Shown: one piece after another, positions 50,040 through 58,605 of the stretch | Layout: each line of letters opens with the position of its first letter | Numbering within the stretch: position 1 is the first letter of the stretch | The notes under the pieces: model-generated | Databases searched by the model: none | The model's input: the letters and a program-made list of their open reading frames with translations, nothing else | Told to the model about the DNA's origin: nothing | Position numbers and translations under genes: made by a program | Assembly: GCF_014698995.1 (NCBI RefSeq) | Contig: NZ_JACWZZ010000002.1 | Location: 186,001 to 250,000 of the forward strand | DNA length: 64,000 nt | Reading direction: 5' to 3' | Source of the DNA: Hymenobacter duratus | Lineage (GTDB): Bacteria > Bacteroidota > Bacteroidia > Cytophagales > Hymenobacteraceae

Positions 50040-51197
50040 ATGCCCCGCATTCTCATCATCGACGACGAAAAGGCCATTCGCAATACGCTAAAGGAGATTC
50101 TCGAATACGAAAGCTACCAAGTAGATCAGGCAGAAGACGGTCCCACCGGCCTCGACATGCTCATCCGCGACAAATACGACGTGGTGCTCTGCGACATCAA
50201 AATGCCCAAGATGGACGGCATTGAGGTGCTGGAGCGGGCCAGTGTGCTGGCTCCCGACGCCGCTTTCATCATGGTATCGGCGCACGGCAACGTGGAAATG
50301 GCCGTGGATGCTACCAAGAAAGGCGCCTACGACTTCCTGCAGAAGCCACCGGACCTCAACCGCCTCCTCGTGACCGTGCGCAACGCCCTGGACCGCACCA
50401 AGCTGGTGGCCGAAACCAAGACGTTGAAGAAAAAGGTGGCCAAAAGCTCCGAGATGATTGGCTCCTCGGAGGGCCTTGGGGCGGTGCGCAAAGCCATTGA
50501 GAAAGTAGCCCCCACCGATGCGCGGGTGCTCATCACGGGGCCCAACGGAGCCGGCAAGGAGATGGTAGCGCGCCAGTTGCACGAACTCAGCAACCGCGCC
50601 AACGGCCCGCTGGTAGAGGTGAACTGCGCTGCCATTCCTTCCGAGTTGATTGAATCAGAGCTGTTTGGACACGAGAAAGGCTCGTTTACGTCGGCCGTGA
50701 AGCAGCGTATCGGCAAGTTTGAGCAGGCCGATGGCGGCACGCTGTTCCTGGATGAAATCGGCGACATGAGCCTTTCGGCCCAGGCCAAAGTGCTGCGTGC
50801 TCTGCAGGAAAACAAGATTACGCGGGTGGGCGGCGAGAAGGAAATTTCGGTGAATGTGCGCGTACTGGCGGCCACCAACAAAAACCTGCTCCAGGAAATA
50901 GCCGACCGCAACTTCCGCGAAGACCTCTACCATCGCCTCTCCGTCATCCTGATTCAGGTACCGGCCCTCAATGACCGGCGAGACGATATTCCGGAGCTTA
51001 TTGAGAAGTTTCTCAAGGACATAGCCAGCGACTATGGCACCAAGCCCAAACAGATTGATGCCGCTGCTTTAGAATACCTCAAAGGCCTCGATTGGCGCGG
51101 CAATATCCGGGAGTTGCGCAACGTAGTGGAGCGCCTCGTCATCATGAGCGACGACACCATTTCCGCGGCCGACGCCAAGGCGTTTGCCGGCAAATAA
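50040..51197 (+). CDS. NtrC-type response regulator without DNA-binding domain
   Basis: The 385-residue protein has a receiver domain (1-120; acceptor Asp in VVLCDIKMP) and a AAA+ domain (about 140-370) with Walker A ITGPNGAGKE, Walker B GTLFLDEIGDM and the arginine finger region FREDLYHRLSV. The sigma-54 contact loop, usually GAFTGA, reads GSFTSA. The protein ends at DDTISAADAKAFAGK, immediately after the AAA+ lid, so the C-terminal Fis-type helix-turn-helix is missing. It may activate sigma-54 promoters from solution or may have another job. It stands alone and no kinase is next to it. Confidence 0.88.
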   Translation: MPRILIIDDEKAIRNTLKEILEYESYQVDQAEDGPTGLDMLIRDKYDVVLCDIKMPKMDGIEVLERASVLAPDAAFIMVSAHGNVEMAVDATKKGAYDFLQKPPDLNRLLVTVRNALDRTKLVAETKTLKKKVAKSSEMIGSSEGLGAVRKAIEKVAPTDARVLITGPNGAGKEMVARQLHELSNRANGPLVEVNCAAIPSELIESELFGHEKGSFTSAVKQRIGKFEQADGGTLFLDEIGDMSLSAQAKVLRALQENKITRVGGEKEISVNVRVLAATNKNLLQEIADRNFREDLYHRLSVILIQVPALNDRRDDIPELIEKFLKDIASDYGTKPKQIDAAALEYLKGLDWRGNIRELRNVVERLVIMSDDTISAADAKAFAGK

Positions 51198-51251
51198 CTT
51201 CCGGTCGTTGGCAAACATCAGCTAGCGGCGGCAGTTTTAGTGTAACTACAG

Positions 51252-51301
51252 ACAGCGCGGGCCAGCCGCCGGGTACGCCTCCGGTTGCTGGTCCGCGCTG
51301 T
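51252..51301 (+). terminator. Terminator between the response regulator and DUF421 genes
   Basis: ACAGCGCGGGCCAGC (51252-51266) pairs with GCTGGTCCGCGCTGT (51287-51301) over 15 bp with one wobble, followed by TGTTTATTTTG. It lies 54 bases after the response-regulator stop. Confidence 0.75.
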
Positions 51302-51330
51302 TGTTTATTTTGTCTCAAACCCGATACGCA

Positions 51331-51828
51331 ATGCAGGAGTTTTTCAACAACCTACTGGGCATGCAAGCCACGGCCGAGACCATTACCATTGGACAAACCT
51401 GCGCGCGGGCGGTGCTGGTGTTTCTGGTGGCGCTGGTGTTGCTGCGGCTGTCGGGCCGCCGCACATTCGGCGGCAACAGCGCCCTCGACATGGTAGTGAA
51501 ATTCATGTTTGGCGCCTTACTCAGTCGCGTCATTATTGCTGATGCGCCAATGGGTATTACGTTCGTGGCCGCTGCTGCTTTGGTATTTGTGCACCGGACA
51601 CTGGCGTACGCAGTGTATTTTTCGCCACTGCTGCGCAAGCTGGTGAAAGGCTCCGACTCCATCTTAGCGGAAGGGGCAACCATTCATCAGCACGAGTTGC
51701 GCCAAGCCAGTGTGAGCGAGCAGGAGCTTCGCGCCGGCGTACGGGCCGCTGCCAGCACCAACGACCTGTCCACTATCAAAGAGGTTCGCTTAGAGCACGA
51801 CGGCGTGATTACTGTCGTGAAGATGTGA
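51331..51828 (+). CDS. DUF421 (YetF-like) membrane protein
   Basis: The 165-residue protein has three N-terminal helices (about 25-45, 60-80, 85-105) and a cytoplasmic domain. The patterns RLSGRRTFGGNSALDMVVKFMFG and ILAEGATIHQHELRQASVSEQEL fit DUF421, a widespread family of unknown function related to Bacillus YetF/YdfS. A strong terminator separates it from the regulator upstream. The start was set at MQEFFNNLLG. Confidence 0.88.
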   Translation: MQEFFNNLLGMQATAETITIGQTCARAVLVFLVALVLLRLSGRRTFGGNSALDMVVKFMFGALLSRVIIADAPMGITFVAAAALVFVHRTLAYAVYFSPLLRKLVKGSDSILAEGATIHQHELRQASVSEQELRAGVRAAASTNDLSTIKEVRLEHDGVITVVKM

Positions 51829-51872
51829 ACTGTCAGCCCGATTCCTATGCTGTTCGGGAAGACAAAGCCAGC

Positions 51873-52877
51873 TTAGCTGCTCACCATCTGGTTGCAGCCG
51901 CGCACATCGGAGTTATCCAGGCGGCCGAGCACTTCGAAGGACCCATCGGGATGCATCCGGGCCAGATCCTTGGTTTCGATGAAAGCGCAGGAGTCTATGT
52001 TGGCTAGGTCGATGACATTGATGGCACCGTCGGGGCGGGTGGCGGATACGGCAAACGGGTCGGCGGGGTCGCGCAGCAACACTTGCAATTGCGGCGGCGC
52101 ATGGAAACGCCCATCCCCGAAGCTGTAGGCCTGACTGAGCAGTTCCGTCATACCGTACTCGGAGTGAATGCCAGCCGGACCGAATGCCTGCTGGAGTTCT
52201 TGGTGTAGCTCCTCGCGGATCATCTCGCGGCGGCGCCCTTTCATACCACCAGTTTCCAGCACGGTCAGGCCCTGCAGTTCCGGCACGGCACCATATTCCG
52301 CCGCCAGGTCGAGCAGCGCATAACTCACCCCGAACAGCAGTACGCGCCGGCCCTGATCTTTCGCCTCCGCTAAGGCCTGCAGCAGTGCGGCATGGTCGTG
52401 CAGGAAAAAGGCCTGCTGCTGTTGTCCTGATTCGCGGGCGAAATACTCGACCATGGCTACCAGCGACGAATGCCCCTGCTCCAGATACGATGGCAATAGC
52501 GCCAGAAACGTCCACTCCGTGATGGGGCCGTAGTACTGCTCGAAAATGCGGCCCGCGTTCCGGCGGTAGAGCTGCGGGTCGCGCAGGTGATGCTGGCTGC
52601 GCTGCTGCTGCGTGGTGCCGCTGCTCAGAAACAGCTCCTGCGGCGTCCAGCTTTCCGGCTCCGTGCGCACCTCATGCGTTTTGAAAAACTCGATGGGTAA
52701 AAACGGAATATCCGCCAACTGCTGCGCCTGCGCGGGGTTGCGGCCCAGCGCCGAGAGGTAGGCGCGGTAGGGCGGGCAGTGCTCGGCCTGGTGCCGGAAC
52801 AGGCGCAGGGCCGCAGCCGGGGCCGTGGCATCCGTCAGGTGAGGCAATGCATTCAGGTAGTCGTCGCGGAAACTCAT
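51873..52877 (-). CDS. LuxE-like acyl-protein synthetase
   Basis: The 334-residue protein belongs to the LuxE/acyl-protein synthetase family: an AMP-binding entry LFLSSGTTQQQRSQH, ALLPSYLEQGHSSLVAMVEYF, GLTVLETGGMKGRRREMIREEL and HSEYGMTELLSQAYSFG, with the ATP- and acyl-adenylate-binding motifs of ANL-type enzymes. LuxE activates fatty acids and passes the acyl group to LuxC. A LuxC-like reductase is encoded at 27031-28044, so a fatty-aldehyde or acyl-transfer pathway could be present, although the genes are not neighbours. The start was set at MSFRDDYLN. Confidence 0.88.
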   Translation of the reverse strand: MSFRDDYLNALPHLTDATAPAAALRLFRHQAEHCPPYRAYLSALGRNPAQAQQLADIPFLPIEFFKTHEVRTEPESWTPQELFLSSGTTQQQRSQHHLRDPQLYRRNAGRIFEQYYGPITEWTFLALLPSYLEQGHSSLVAMVEYFARESGQQQQAFFLHDHAALLQALAEAKDQGRRVLLFGVSYALLDLAAEYGAVPELQGLTVLETGGMKGRRREMIREELHQELQQAFGPAGIHSEYGMTELLSQAYSFGDGRFHAPPQLQVLLRDPADPFAVSATRPDGAINVIDLANIDSCAFIETKDLARMHPDGSFEVLGRLDNSDVRGCNQMVSS

Positions 52878-52988
52878 TAGCGGGAAGCGGGGTTTGCAGA
52901 GAGGATAACAATTGCGTTCCGGCTTCGTTGAGAAGTTGTACCTTTTGCCCGTTGCTTCGGCACTTCGTATCGTAGTTTACTGCTTCCT

Positions 52989-53573
52989 ATGACCATGTTT
53001 CGTACTCTTCGCGCAGGGCTGCTCATCGGGGTGGGCAGCGTAGCCATTGGCTCCTGCATCAGCCCCCCCAATTTTCCTGAAACACCCAGCATCGAGTTCA
53101 AGGAGCTGATTGTAAAGCGGCAACCTTCCAACGGCAGCATTCCGGTTGACAGCGTAATTGTGACGGTCAGTTTCAAGGACGGTGATGGTGACCTGGGCCT
53201 GACGGAAGAGGAGTACAACAACCCTCCGTATCAGCGGCTCAACGGTGACGGCACGCTCAACCTGAACCACTGGAATTATTACTTTAAGCTCTTCGTGAAG
53301 GCTCCCGGCGACACAGAATTCCGGCCCTATACGACAACACCTGATTTGCTAGTGCTTAAGCCGGAAGACTATTACGGTCAGTTCCCGCATCTGGAGCCAC
53401 CAAACATCGACAAGAAAGCCCCGCTGCAGGGTGATTTGCGCTTCAGCCAGGCATTTACGCTGGGCTCGCCCTTTTACCCGGGCCAGGAAGTGCGGTTTGA
53501 AGTAACGATAAAGGACCGTGCACTGAACACGAGCAACACTGTTACCACCTCCAGCTTTTTAGTGACGCGCTAG
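52989..53573 (+). CDS. Predicted lipoprotein with an immunoglobulin-like fold
   Basis: The 194-residue protein has a lipoprotein signal (GLLIGVGSVAIGSC) with the lipidated Cys at residue 23. The rest is a beta-rich domain with a calcium-loop-like segment FKDGDGDLGLTEEEYNN and repeated strands (RFEVTIKDRALNTSNTVT). No named family is recognised. Such small lipoproteins of unknown function are common in Bacteroidota. It is transcribed alone and convergent with the E1 gene, with a long palindrome between them. A second ATG at 52995 is possible. Confidence 0.7.
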   Translation: MTMFRTLRAGLLIGVGSVAIGSCISPPNFPETPSIEFKELIVKRQPSNGSIPVDSVIVTVSFKDGDGDLGLTEEEYNNPPYQRLNGDGTLNLNHWNYYFKLFVKAPGDTEFRPYTTTPDLLVLKPEDYYGQFPHLEPPNIDKKAPLQGDLRFSQAFTLGSPFYPGQEVRFEVTIKDRALNTSNTVTTSSFLVTR

Positions 53574-53580
53574 GCTGGTC

Positions 53581-53640
53581 GGAAACTATAAATCCCCGCT
53601 GGCGGCTCCTGGGAGCTGTCAGCGGGGATTTATAGTTTCC
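53581..53640. repeat. 60-base near-perfect palindrome between convergent genes
   Basis: Arms of 21 bp (53581-53601 and 53620-53640) are perfectly complementary and the 18-base centre contains a further 5-bp stem, so the RNA would be one long hairpin. It lacks a T-run, but its place between convergent genes suggests a bidirectional terminator. Confidence 0.75.
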
Positions 53641-53642
53641 GG

Positions 53643-56063
53643 TTAGTAAATAGCCGGGAACTGCTTGGGGTCCACTTCCTGCATCAGCGCGTACACCGTA
53701 TCGAACACGTCTTCGGTATTGGGCTTGCTGAAATAGTCGCCATCGGAGCCGTAGGGAGGGCGGTGGGCCTGGGCCGCAATGCAGCGCGGCGCCGAGTCGA
53801 GGTAGCGGTAGGCATCCTGCTCATCGAGCACCTGCTGCAGCATGTACGCCGTAGCGCCGCCCGGTACGTCCTCATCGGCGAAGATGACCCGGTTGGTTTT
53901 GCGGATGCTGTCCGTGATGATGTGCTCTAAATCGAAAGGAAGTAGGGTTTGCACGTCCAGCACTTCTACCGAAATACCCGCGTCGGCGAGTTGCTTGGCG
54001 GCTTCCAGCACAATGCGGCACATCGAGCCGTAAGTAACAATCGTGACGTCGGTTCCTTCGCGCAGCACTTCGGGCATGCCCAGCGGCAGCGTAAACTCGC
54101 CCACGTTGCTCGGAATCCGCTCTTTCAGACGGTAGCCGTTGAGGCACTCAATCACAATGGCCGGCTCATCAGAGCGCAGCAACGTGTTGTAAAATCCGGC
54201 CGCCTGCGTCATGTCGCGCGGTACGCACAGGTGCATGCCCCGGATGGAGCCCAGAATCATCTGGATGGGTGAGCCGCTGTGCCAGATGCCTTCGAGGCGG
54301 TGGCCGCGGGTACGCACAATGAGCGGCGCTTTCTGGCCACCCTTGGTGCGGTACTGCAGGCAGGCTACGTCGTCACTCAGAATCTGAATGGCGTAGAGCA
54401 GGTAGTCGAGGTACTGAATTTCGGTGATGGGACGCAGACCGCGCAATGCGGCCCCGATGCCCTGCCCCACAATGGTGCACTCCCGAATGCCGGTATCCGT
54501 CACGCGCAGTTCGCCGAACTTATCCTGCAAGCCGGCAAAGGCTTGGTTTACGTCGCCGATACGGCCCACGTCCTCGCCAATGGCGAAGATGCGCGGGTCG
54601 CGCTGAAAATTGGCGTCGAAACAGGCCTGCAGTACTTCGCGGCCATCTACCTGTGGGGCATCGGCAGCAAAGGCCACCTTCACCTCCTCGATGTTGCCAA
54701 CGGCTTCCTCGCTTTGGCTGAACAGGTAAGAGTTGTAACGGTCCGCGTTTTCGGCGAGGGCCTGCTCCAGCCAGTTTACCAGTTCGCGGCGGGCCCCACT
54801 ACGCTGGCCCCGCACCTGACGCAACGCCCGGCGTGTGGTGCGCACCAAATCAGCACGGATAGGCGTGGGATTGTGCTCCAAATGCTCTACCAGCTCATGC
54901 AGGCCATTTTCTGTTCCGGTTTCGGCTACCAGCTTGTTGAGCATAACCACCACCTCGTCGCGTTCCTGCTTGATGGGGTTGAAAAACTCGCTCCAGGCGG
55001 CCGTGCGGGCTACTTTCACAGTTTCTTTGGCCTCAGCTTCAATCTGATTCAACTCCTCTTCGGTAGCATAGGCTTCGGCCAGCAGCCACTCGCGCATCTT
55101 GCGCAGGCAGTCGTGCTCCTCTTCCCACGAAAGCCGGTCTTTGGACTTGTACCGCTCGTGCGAGCCGCTGGTGCTGTGGCCCTGCGGCTGCGTTACTTCG
55201 GTTACGTGAATGAGCACTGGCACGTGCTGGGTGCGGCACAGCTCAGCCGCACGCTGATACGTGTCAACGAGGGCAGCATAGTCCCAGCCTTTTACCACGA
55301 AAATCTCGAAGCCCTGCTCGCCTTCACCGTCGCGTTGCAGGCCAGCCAGAATGGCGGAAATGCTCTGTTTGGTGGTTTGATACTCAGCCGGCACCGAAAT
55401 GCCATAGTGGTCATCCCAGACGCTCATCAGCATCGGAATCTGAAGCACACCAGCGGCATTCAGCGCCTCGAAGAACATGCCTTCGGAAGTACTGGCGTTG
55501 CCGATGGTACCAAACGCCACCTCGTTGCCGTTCACCGAAAACTGGTCGAACTGATGCAGGTCAGGGTTTTGGCGGTAGAGTTTGGAAGCGTAAGCCAGCC
55601 CCACGAGGCGCGGCATCTGGCCGGCCGTGGGCGAAATATCGGCGGAAGAGTTTTTGCTCTGGGCCAGTTTTTTGAAGTTGCCGTCCTCGTCCAGAATGCG
55701 CGTGGCGAAGTGGCCGTTCATGGCGCGGCCGGCGGTGGCGGGCTCGGCCTCGGCATCGGGGTGGGCGTAGAGCTGCGCGAAATACTGCTGCAGCGTCAGT
55801 TCACCGGCGGCCAGCATAAACGTCTGGTCGCGGTAGTAGCCGGAGCGCCAGTCGCCGGGCTGAAAGGCCCGTGCCATGGCCAGCTGCGGCAGCTCTTTGC
55901 CGTCGCCGAAGATGCCGAACTTGGCCTTGCCCATAAATACTTCCTTGCGGCCGGCCAACGACGCCTGCCGGCTTTCCCAGCCCAAACGATAGTCGCGGAG
56001 CAGTTCTTCTTTACTTAAGGTAGTGGCAGTAGCCATCAGATCAGCAGATTCAGCAGTGGGCAT
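53643..56063 (-). CDS. 2-oxoacid dehydrogenase E1, alpha and beta fused (branched-chain type)
   Basis: The 806-residue protein joins an alpha half (about 1-400) and a beta half (about 470-806). The thiamine-diphosphate motif is in the alpha half (GNASTSEGMFFEALNAAGVLQ, then SVWDDHYGISVP), and ILAGLQRDGEGEQGF follows. In the beta half, AIGEDVGRIGDVNQAFAGL, YLDYLLYAIQILSDD, RGHRLEGIWHSG and VLDVQTLLPFDLEHI match the beta subunit. It oxidatively decarboxylates 2-oxoacids such as 2-oxoisovalerate and passes the acyl group to E2; a candidate E2 is at 16480-17874. The start at 56063 (MPTAESADLM) or 56036 (MATATTLSK) is open. Divergent from the DUF1573 gene. Confidence 0.92.
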   Translation of the reverse strand: MPTAESADLMATATTLSKEELLRDYRLGWESRQASLAGRKEVFMGKAKFGIFGDGKELPQLAMARAFQPGDWRSGYYRDQTFMLAAGELTLQQYFAQLYAHPDAEAEPATAGRAMNGHFATRILDEDGNFKKLAQSKNSSADISPTAGQMPRLVGLAYASKLYRQNPDLHQFDQFSVNGNEVAFGTIGNASTSEGMFFEALNAAGVLQIPMLMSVWDDHYGISVPAEYQTTKQSISAILAGLQRDGEGEQGFEIFVVKGWDYAALVDTYQRAAELCRTQHVPVLIHVTEVTQPQGHSTSGSHERYKSKDRLSWEEEHDCLRKMREWLLAEAYATEEELNQIEAEAKETVKVARTAAWSEFFNPIKQERDEVVVMLNKLVAETGTENGLHELVEHLEHNPTPIRADLVRTTRRALRQVRGQRSGARRELVNWLEQALAENADRYNSYLFSQSEEAVGNIEEVKVAFAADAPQVDGREVLQACFDANFQRDPRIFAIGEDVGRIGDVNQAFAGLQDKFGELRVTDTGIRECTIVGQGIGAALRGLRPITEIQYLDYLLYAIQILSDDVACLQYRTKGGQKAPLIVRTRGHRLEGIWHSGSPIQMILGSIRGMHLCVPRDMTQAAGFYNTLLRSDEPAIVIECLNGYRLKERIPSNVGEFTLPLGMPEVLREGTDVTIVTYGSMCRIVLEAAKQLADAGISVEVLDVQTLLPFDLEHIITDSIRKTNRVIFADEDVPGGATAYMLQQVLDEQDAYRYLDSAPRCIAAQAHRPPYGSDGDYFSKPNTEDVFDTVYALMQEVDPKQFPAIY

Positions 56064-56200
56064 AAAACGGATGGGGAGGGATGTTGATGCCAGGTAAACA
56101 GGGGCGGAAAGAGTATCTGTTAGGAACAGATGCCCAAAAGTACGGATTTGGCCGGGAGCATTCGTTGCGCCAATGCTTACGGTGCCGGAGCGTTTTTGTA

Positions 56201-56208
56201 TATCTTTG
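56201..56208 (+). promoter_or_regulatory. Possible -7 element upstream of the DUF1573 gene
   Basis: TATCTTTG matches TAnnTTTG, 120 bases before the start codon. No TTG is found at the correct upstream distance. Confidence 0.4.
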
Positions 56209-56327
56209 GGGAGGCATGCCATAGTGCGACATTTTTGCCTCGTGTTATGTTTGCCCTTGCGGCTTCTGCACCAGCCGGCACCTTCCTACTCATCGAAACG
56301 CAAAGCACCCACTTTGTGCCCCATCTT

Positions 56328-57101
56328 ATGAAACACCTTGCCTCCCTCCTGCTCTTTACCTTGCTGGCCTTCGGTAGCCGCGCCCAGGGCGTAATGACCT
56401 TCGAAAAGGACGCGCATGACTTCGGCAAAGTGCCGGAAGGCACCATGGCGACGCACGAGTTCAAGTTCAAGAACACCGGCAACCAGCCCATCATGATTGC
56501 CAATGTGCAGGCCTCATGCGGCTGCACCACGCCCGACTGGACCAAGACGCCGGTATTGCCAGGTAAGTCGGGCATCATCAAGGCCATGTACAGCAGCGCG
56601 GGGCGGCCGGGCATTTTCTCTAAAACCGTAACCGTCACCAGCAATGCTAGCACTCCCAGTGCGGTGCTCACCATCAAAGGCGACGTCGTATCGAAGTCAG
56701 AAGCCAAGGAAGCCCTGACGCCGGCCCAGCTGGCACAGTCGCCACGGCTGGTGCTGGACCGCACCACCCACGATTTTGGCAAGATGGAATCGGGGCAGCA
56801 GGTGGTGGCCAAGTTCACGGTGAAGAACACAGGCAAACAGCCACTGGAACTGGGTATGATTACGTCGGCCTGCAACTGCGTCGGGTATAAGTCGGTGCCG
56901 CCTACTATTCAGCCGGGCAAAAGTGCTGTAATAGAGCTTCTGTATGCCCAGCGCCAGACCGGCCAGATAGCCGATGTAGCCACCCTGACATCGAACGATT
57001 TGAACGGTGACGTAAAAATTACGCTGAAAGCCAACATTGTGCGCGACCTGAACGGCGGCAGCATGGTGAAGGAAAGCGGTGCTGTAGTGCCCTTCAAATA
57101 G
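56328..57101 (+). CDS. DUF1573 protein, secreted, two repeat domains
   Basis: The 257-residue protein has a signal peptide (KHLASLLLFTLLAFGSRAQ) and two Ig-like DUF1573 repeats: HDFGKVPEGTMATHEFKFKN with ASCGCTTPDW, and HDFGKMESGQQVVAKFTVKN with SACNCVGY. The paired cysteine motif is typical of the family, which has no proven function but is very frequent in Bacteroidota. The start was set at the ATG before KHLASLL since that gives the signal peptide; an open frame with upstream ATGs overlaps the E1 gene region and is rejected. A stem-loop follows at 57165. Confidence 0.85.
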   Translation: MKHLASLLLFTLLAFGSRAQGVMTFEKDAHDFGKVPEGTMATHEFKFKNTGNQPIMIANVQASCGCTTPDWTKTPVLPGKSGIIKAMYSSAGRPGIFSKTVTVTSNASTPSAVLTIKGDVVSKSEAKEALTPAQLAQSPRLVLDRTTHDFGKMESGQQVVAKFTVKNTGKQPLELGMITSACNCVGYKSVPPTIQPGKSAVIELLYAQRQTGQIADVATLTSNDLNGDVKITLKANIVRDLNGGSMVKESGAVVPFK

Positions 57102-57164
57102 CCTGCTCTACCAGACAGGCTTGGTAACCGGGCTTGCCTGAAACGTTTCCTGCTAACACGATAC

Positions 57165-57202
57165 CCGAGCCCCTGGCGTCTGTATGGATGCCAGGGGCTC
57201 GG
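57165..57202 (+). terminator. Hairpin downstream of the DUF1573 gene
   Basis: CCGAGCCCCTGGC (57165-57177) pairs perfectly with 57190-57202 over 13 bp, 64 bases after the stop codon. There is no T-run, so termination is likely but not certain. Confidence 0.6.
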
Positions 57203-57272
57203 TGCATTATAAAATTTGGCGTATTGCTGGCAAGCAGTAGCGGGCTTCGTGCACAATGCCAGCGGCGGTGCC

Positions 57273-57280
57273 TATCTTTG
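57273..57280 (+). promoter_or_regulatory. Possible -7 element of ald
   Basis: TATCTTTG lies 37 bases before the ald start codon. No TTG at the -33 distance is visible. Confidence 0.45.
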
Positions 57281-57316
57281 TAGCCTTATTCCACCCATTT
57301 ACCCTCACGTTCTGCC

Positions 57317-58444
57317 ATGATCATCGGCGTACCGAAAGAAATCAAGAACAACGAAAACCGCGTAGGTCTGACTCCTGCCGGTGTAGCTGAATTCCGCAAG
57401 CATGGCCACGACGTGTACGTGCAAGCTACTGCCGGCCTCGGCAGCGGCTTCTCGGACGCCGAGTATGAGCAGGCTGGCGCCACGGTTTTGCCGACCATCG
57501 AGGATGTGTACGCCAAGGCCGAGATGATTGTGAAGGTGAAGGAGCCCATTGCCTCGGAGTATCCCCTCATCAAGGAGAATCAACTGCTGTTCACGTATTT
57601 CCACTTCGCCTCGGGCGAGGAGCTGACCCACGCCATGATTGAGCGTAAGGCAGTGTGCTTGGCTTACGAAACGGTGGAGCTGCCCTCACGCGCGCTGCCC
57701 CTGCTCATCCCGATGAGTGAAGTAGCTGGCCGTATGGCCCCGCAGGAAGGTGCCAAGTACCTGGAGAAGCCGCTGAAAGGCCGTGGTATTCTGCTGGGTG
57801 GTGTGCCCGGCGTGAAGCCTGCCGAAGTGCTGGTACTGGGTGCCGGTATCGTGGGTACGCAGGCTGCCAAAATTGCGGCCGGCCTGGGCGCCAAAGTAAC
57901 CGTAATGGACATCAGCCTGAACCGCCTGCGCGAGCTGGACGACTTCATGCCCAAGAACGTGGTAACGCAGTACTCCAACGAGTACAACATCCGCGAAGCC
58001 ATCAAAACCGCCGACCTCATCATCGGCGCCGTGCTGATTCCGGGTGCCAAAGCTCCGCACCTCATCACGCGCGACATGCTGAAGACCATGCGTGCCGGCA
58101 CGGTGCTCGTGGACGTAGCCGTGGACCAGGGTGGCTGCATTGAAACCTGCCGCCCCACCACGCACGAAGACCCGACGTTCATCATCGACGACATCGTGCA
58201 TTACTGCGTGGCCAACATGCCGGGCGCAGTACCCTACACGTCTACGCTAGCCCTGACCAACGCCACGCTGCCTTACGCGGTGAAGCTGGCTAACCTGGGC
58301 TGGCAGGAAGCCTGCCGCCGCGACGAGGCCCTGCGCCTCGGCCTGAACGTGGTGCACGGCAAAGTGGTGTACAAAGGCGTAGCCGACGCTTGGGGGCTGC
58401 CACTGGAAACCGTGGAATCCGTAATGGAAGAAGCTGTTGCTTAA
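57317..58444 (+). CDS. ald: Alanine dehydrogenase
   Basis: The 375-residue enzyme interconverts L-alanine and pyruvate with NAD. The N-terminal substrate domain starts MIIGVPKEIKNNENRVGLTP, with Lys in MIVKVKEPI and His in YFHFASGEEL as active-site residues. The Rossmann motif LVLGAGIVGTQAAKIAAGLGA and VDVAVDQGGCIET, followed by MPGAVPYTSTLALTNATLPY, are strongly conserved for the family. The related NAD(P) transhydrogenase alpha subunit is longer, so ald is preferred. A hairpin terminator follows. No partner gene is linked. Confidence 0.95.
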   Translation: MIIGVPKEIKNNENRVGLTPAGVAEFRKHGHDVYVQATAGLGSGFSDAEYEQAGATVLPTIEDVYAKAEMIVKVKEPIASEYPLIKENQLLFTYFHFASGEELTHAMIERKAVCLAYETVELPSRALPLLIPMSEVAGRMAPQEGAKYLEKPLKGRGILLGGVPGVKPAEVLVLGAGIVGTQAAKIAAGLGAKVTVMDISLNRLRELDDFMPKNVVTQYSNEYNIREAIKTADLIIGAVLIPGAKAPHLITRDMLKTMRAGTVLVDVAVDQGGCIETCRPTTHEDPTFIIDDIVHYCVANMPGAVPYTSTLALTNATLPYAVKLANLGWQEACRRDEALRLGLNVVHGKVVYKGVADAWGLPLETVESVMEEAVA

Positions 58445-58470
58445 CTAGTAATTGAGAAGTAGCAAGTAAG

Positions 58471-58519
58471 AATTGGGCGTTCTGGCAGCATGTTGGCTGT
58501 TAGGGCGCTCAATTTTTCT
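58471..58519 (+). terminator. Terminator after ald
   Basis: AATTGGGCG (58471-58479) pairs with CGCTCAATT (58506-58514) with one wobble, followed by TTTCTTT. It lies 27 bases after the ald stop. Confidence 0.6.
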
Positions 58520-58605
58520 TTACTATCCGAATTCCGGCTGTCGTGCCGGTACCCACTGAATCGGCAGGCGGCCATTTGCTCCTTCCTGATCTTATTAACT
58601 CCCCC

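Noticed and set aside
54279..56018. 579-residue open frame on the + strand opposite the E1 gene
   Set aside because: Lies wholly within the fused E1 gene on the other strand and shows no family features.
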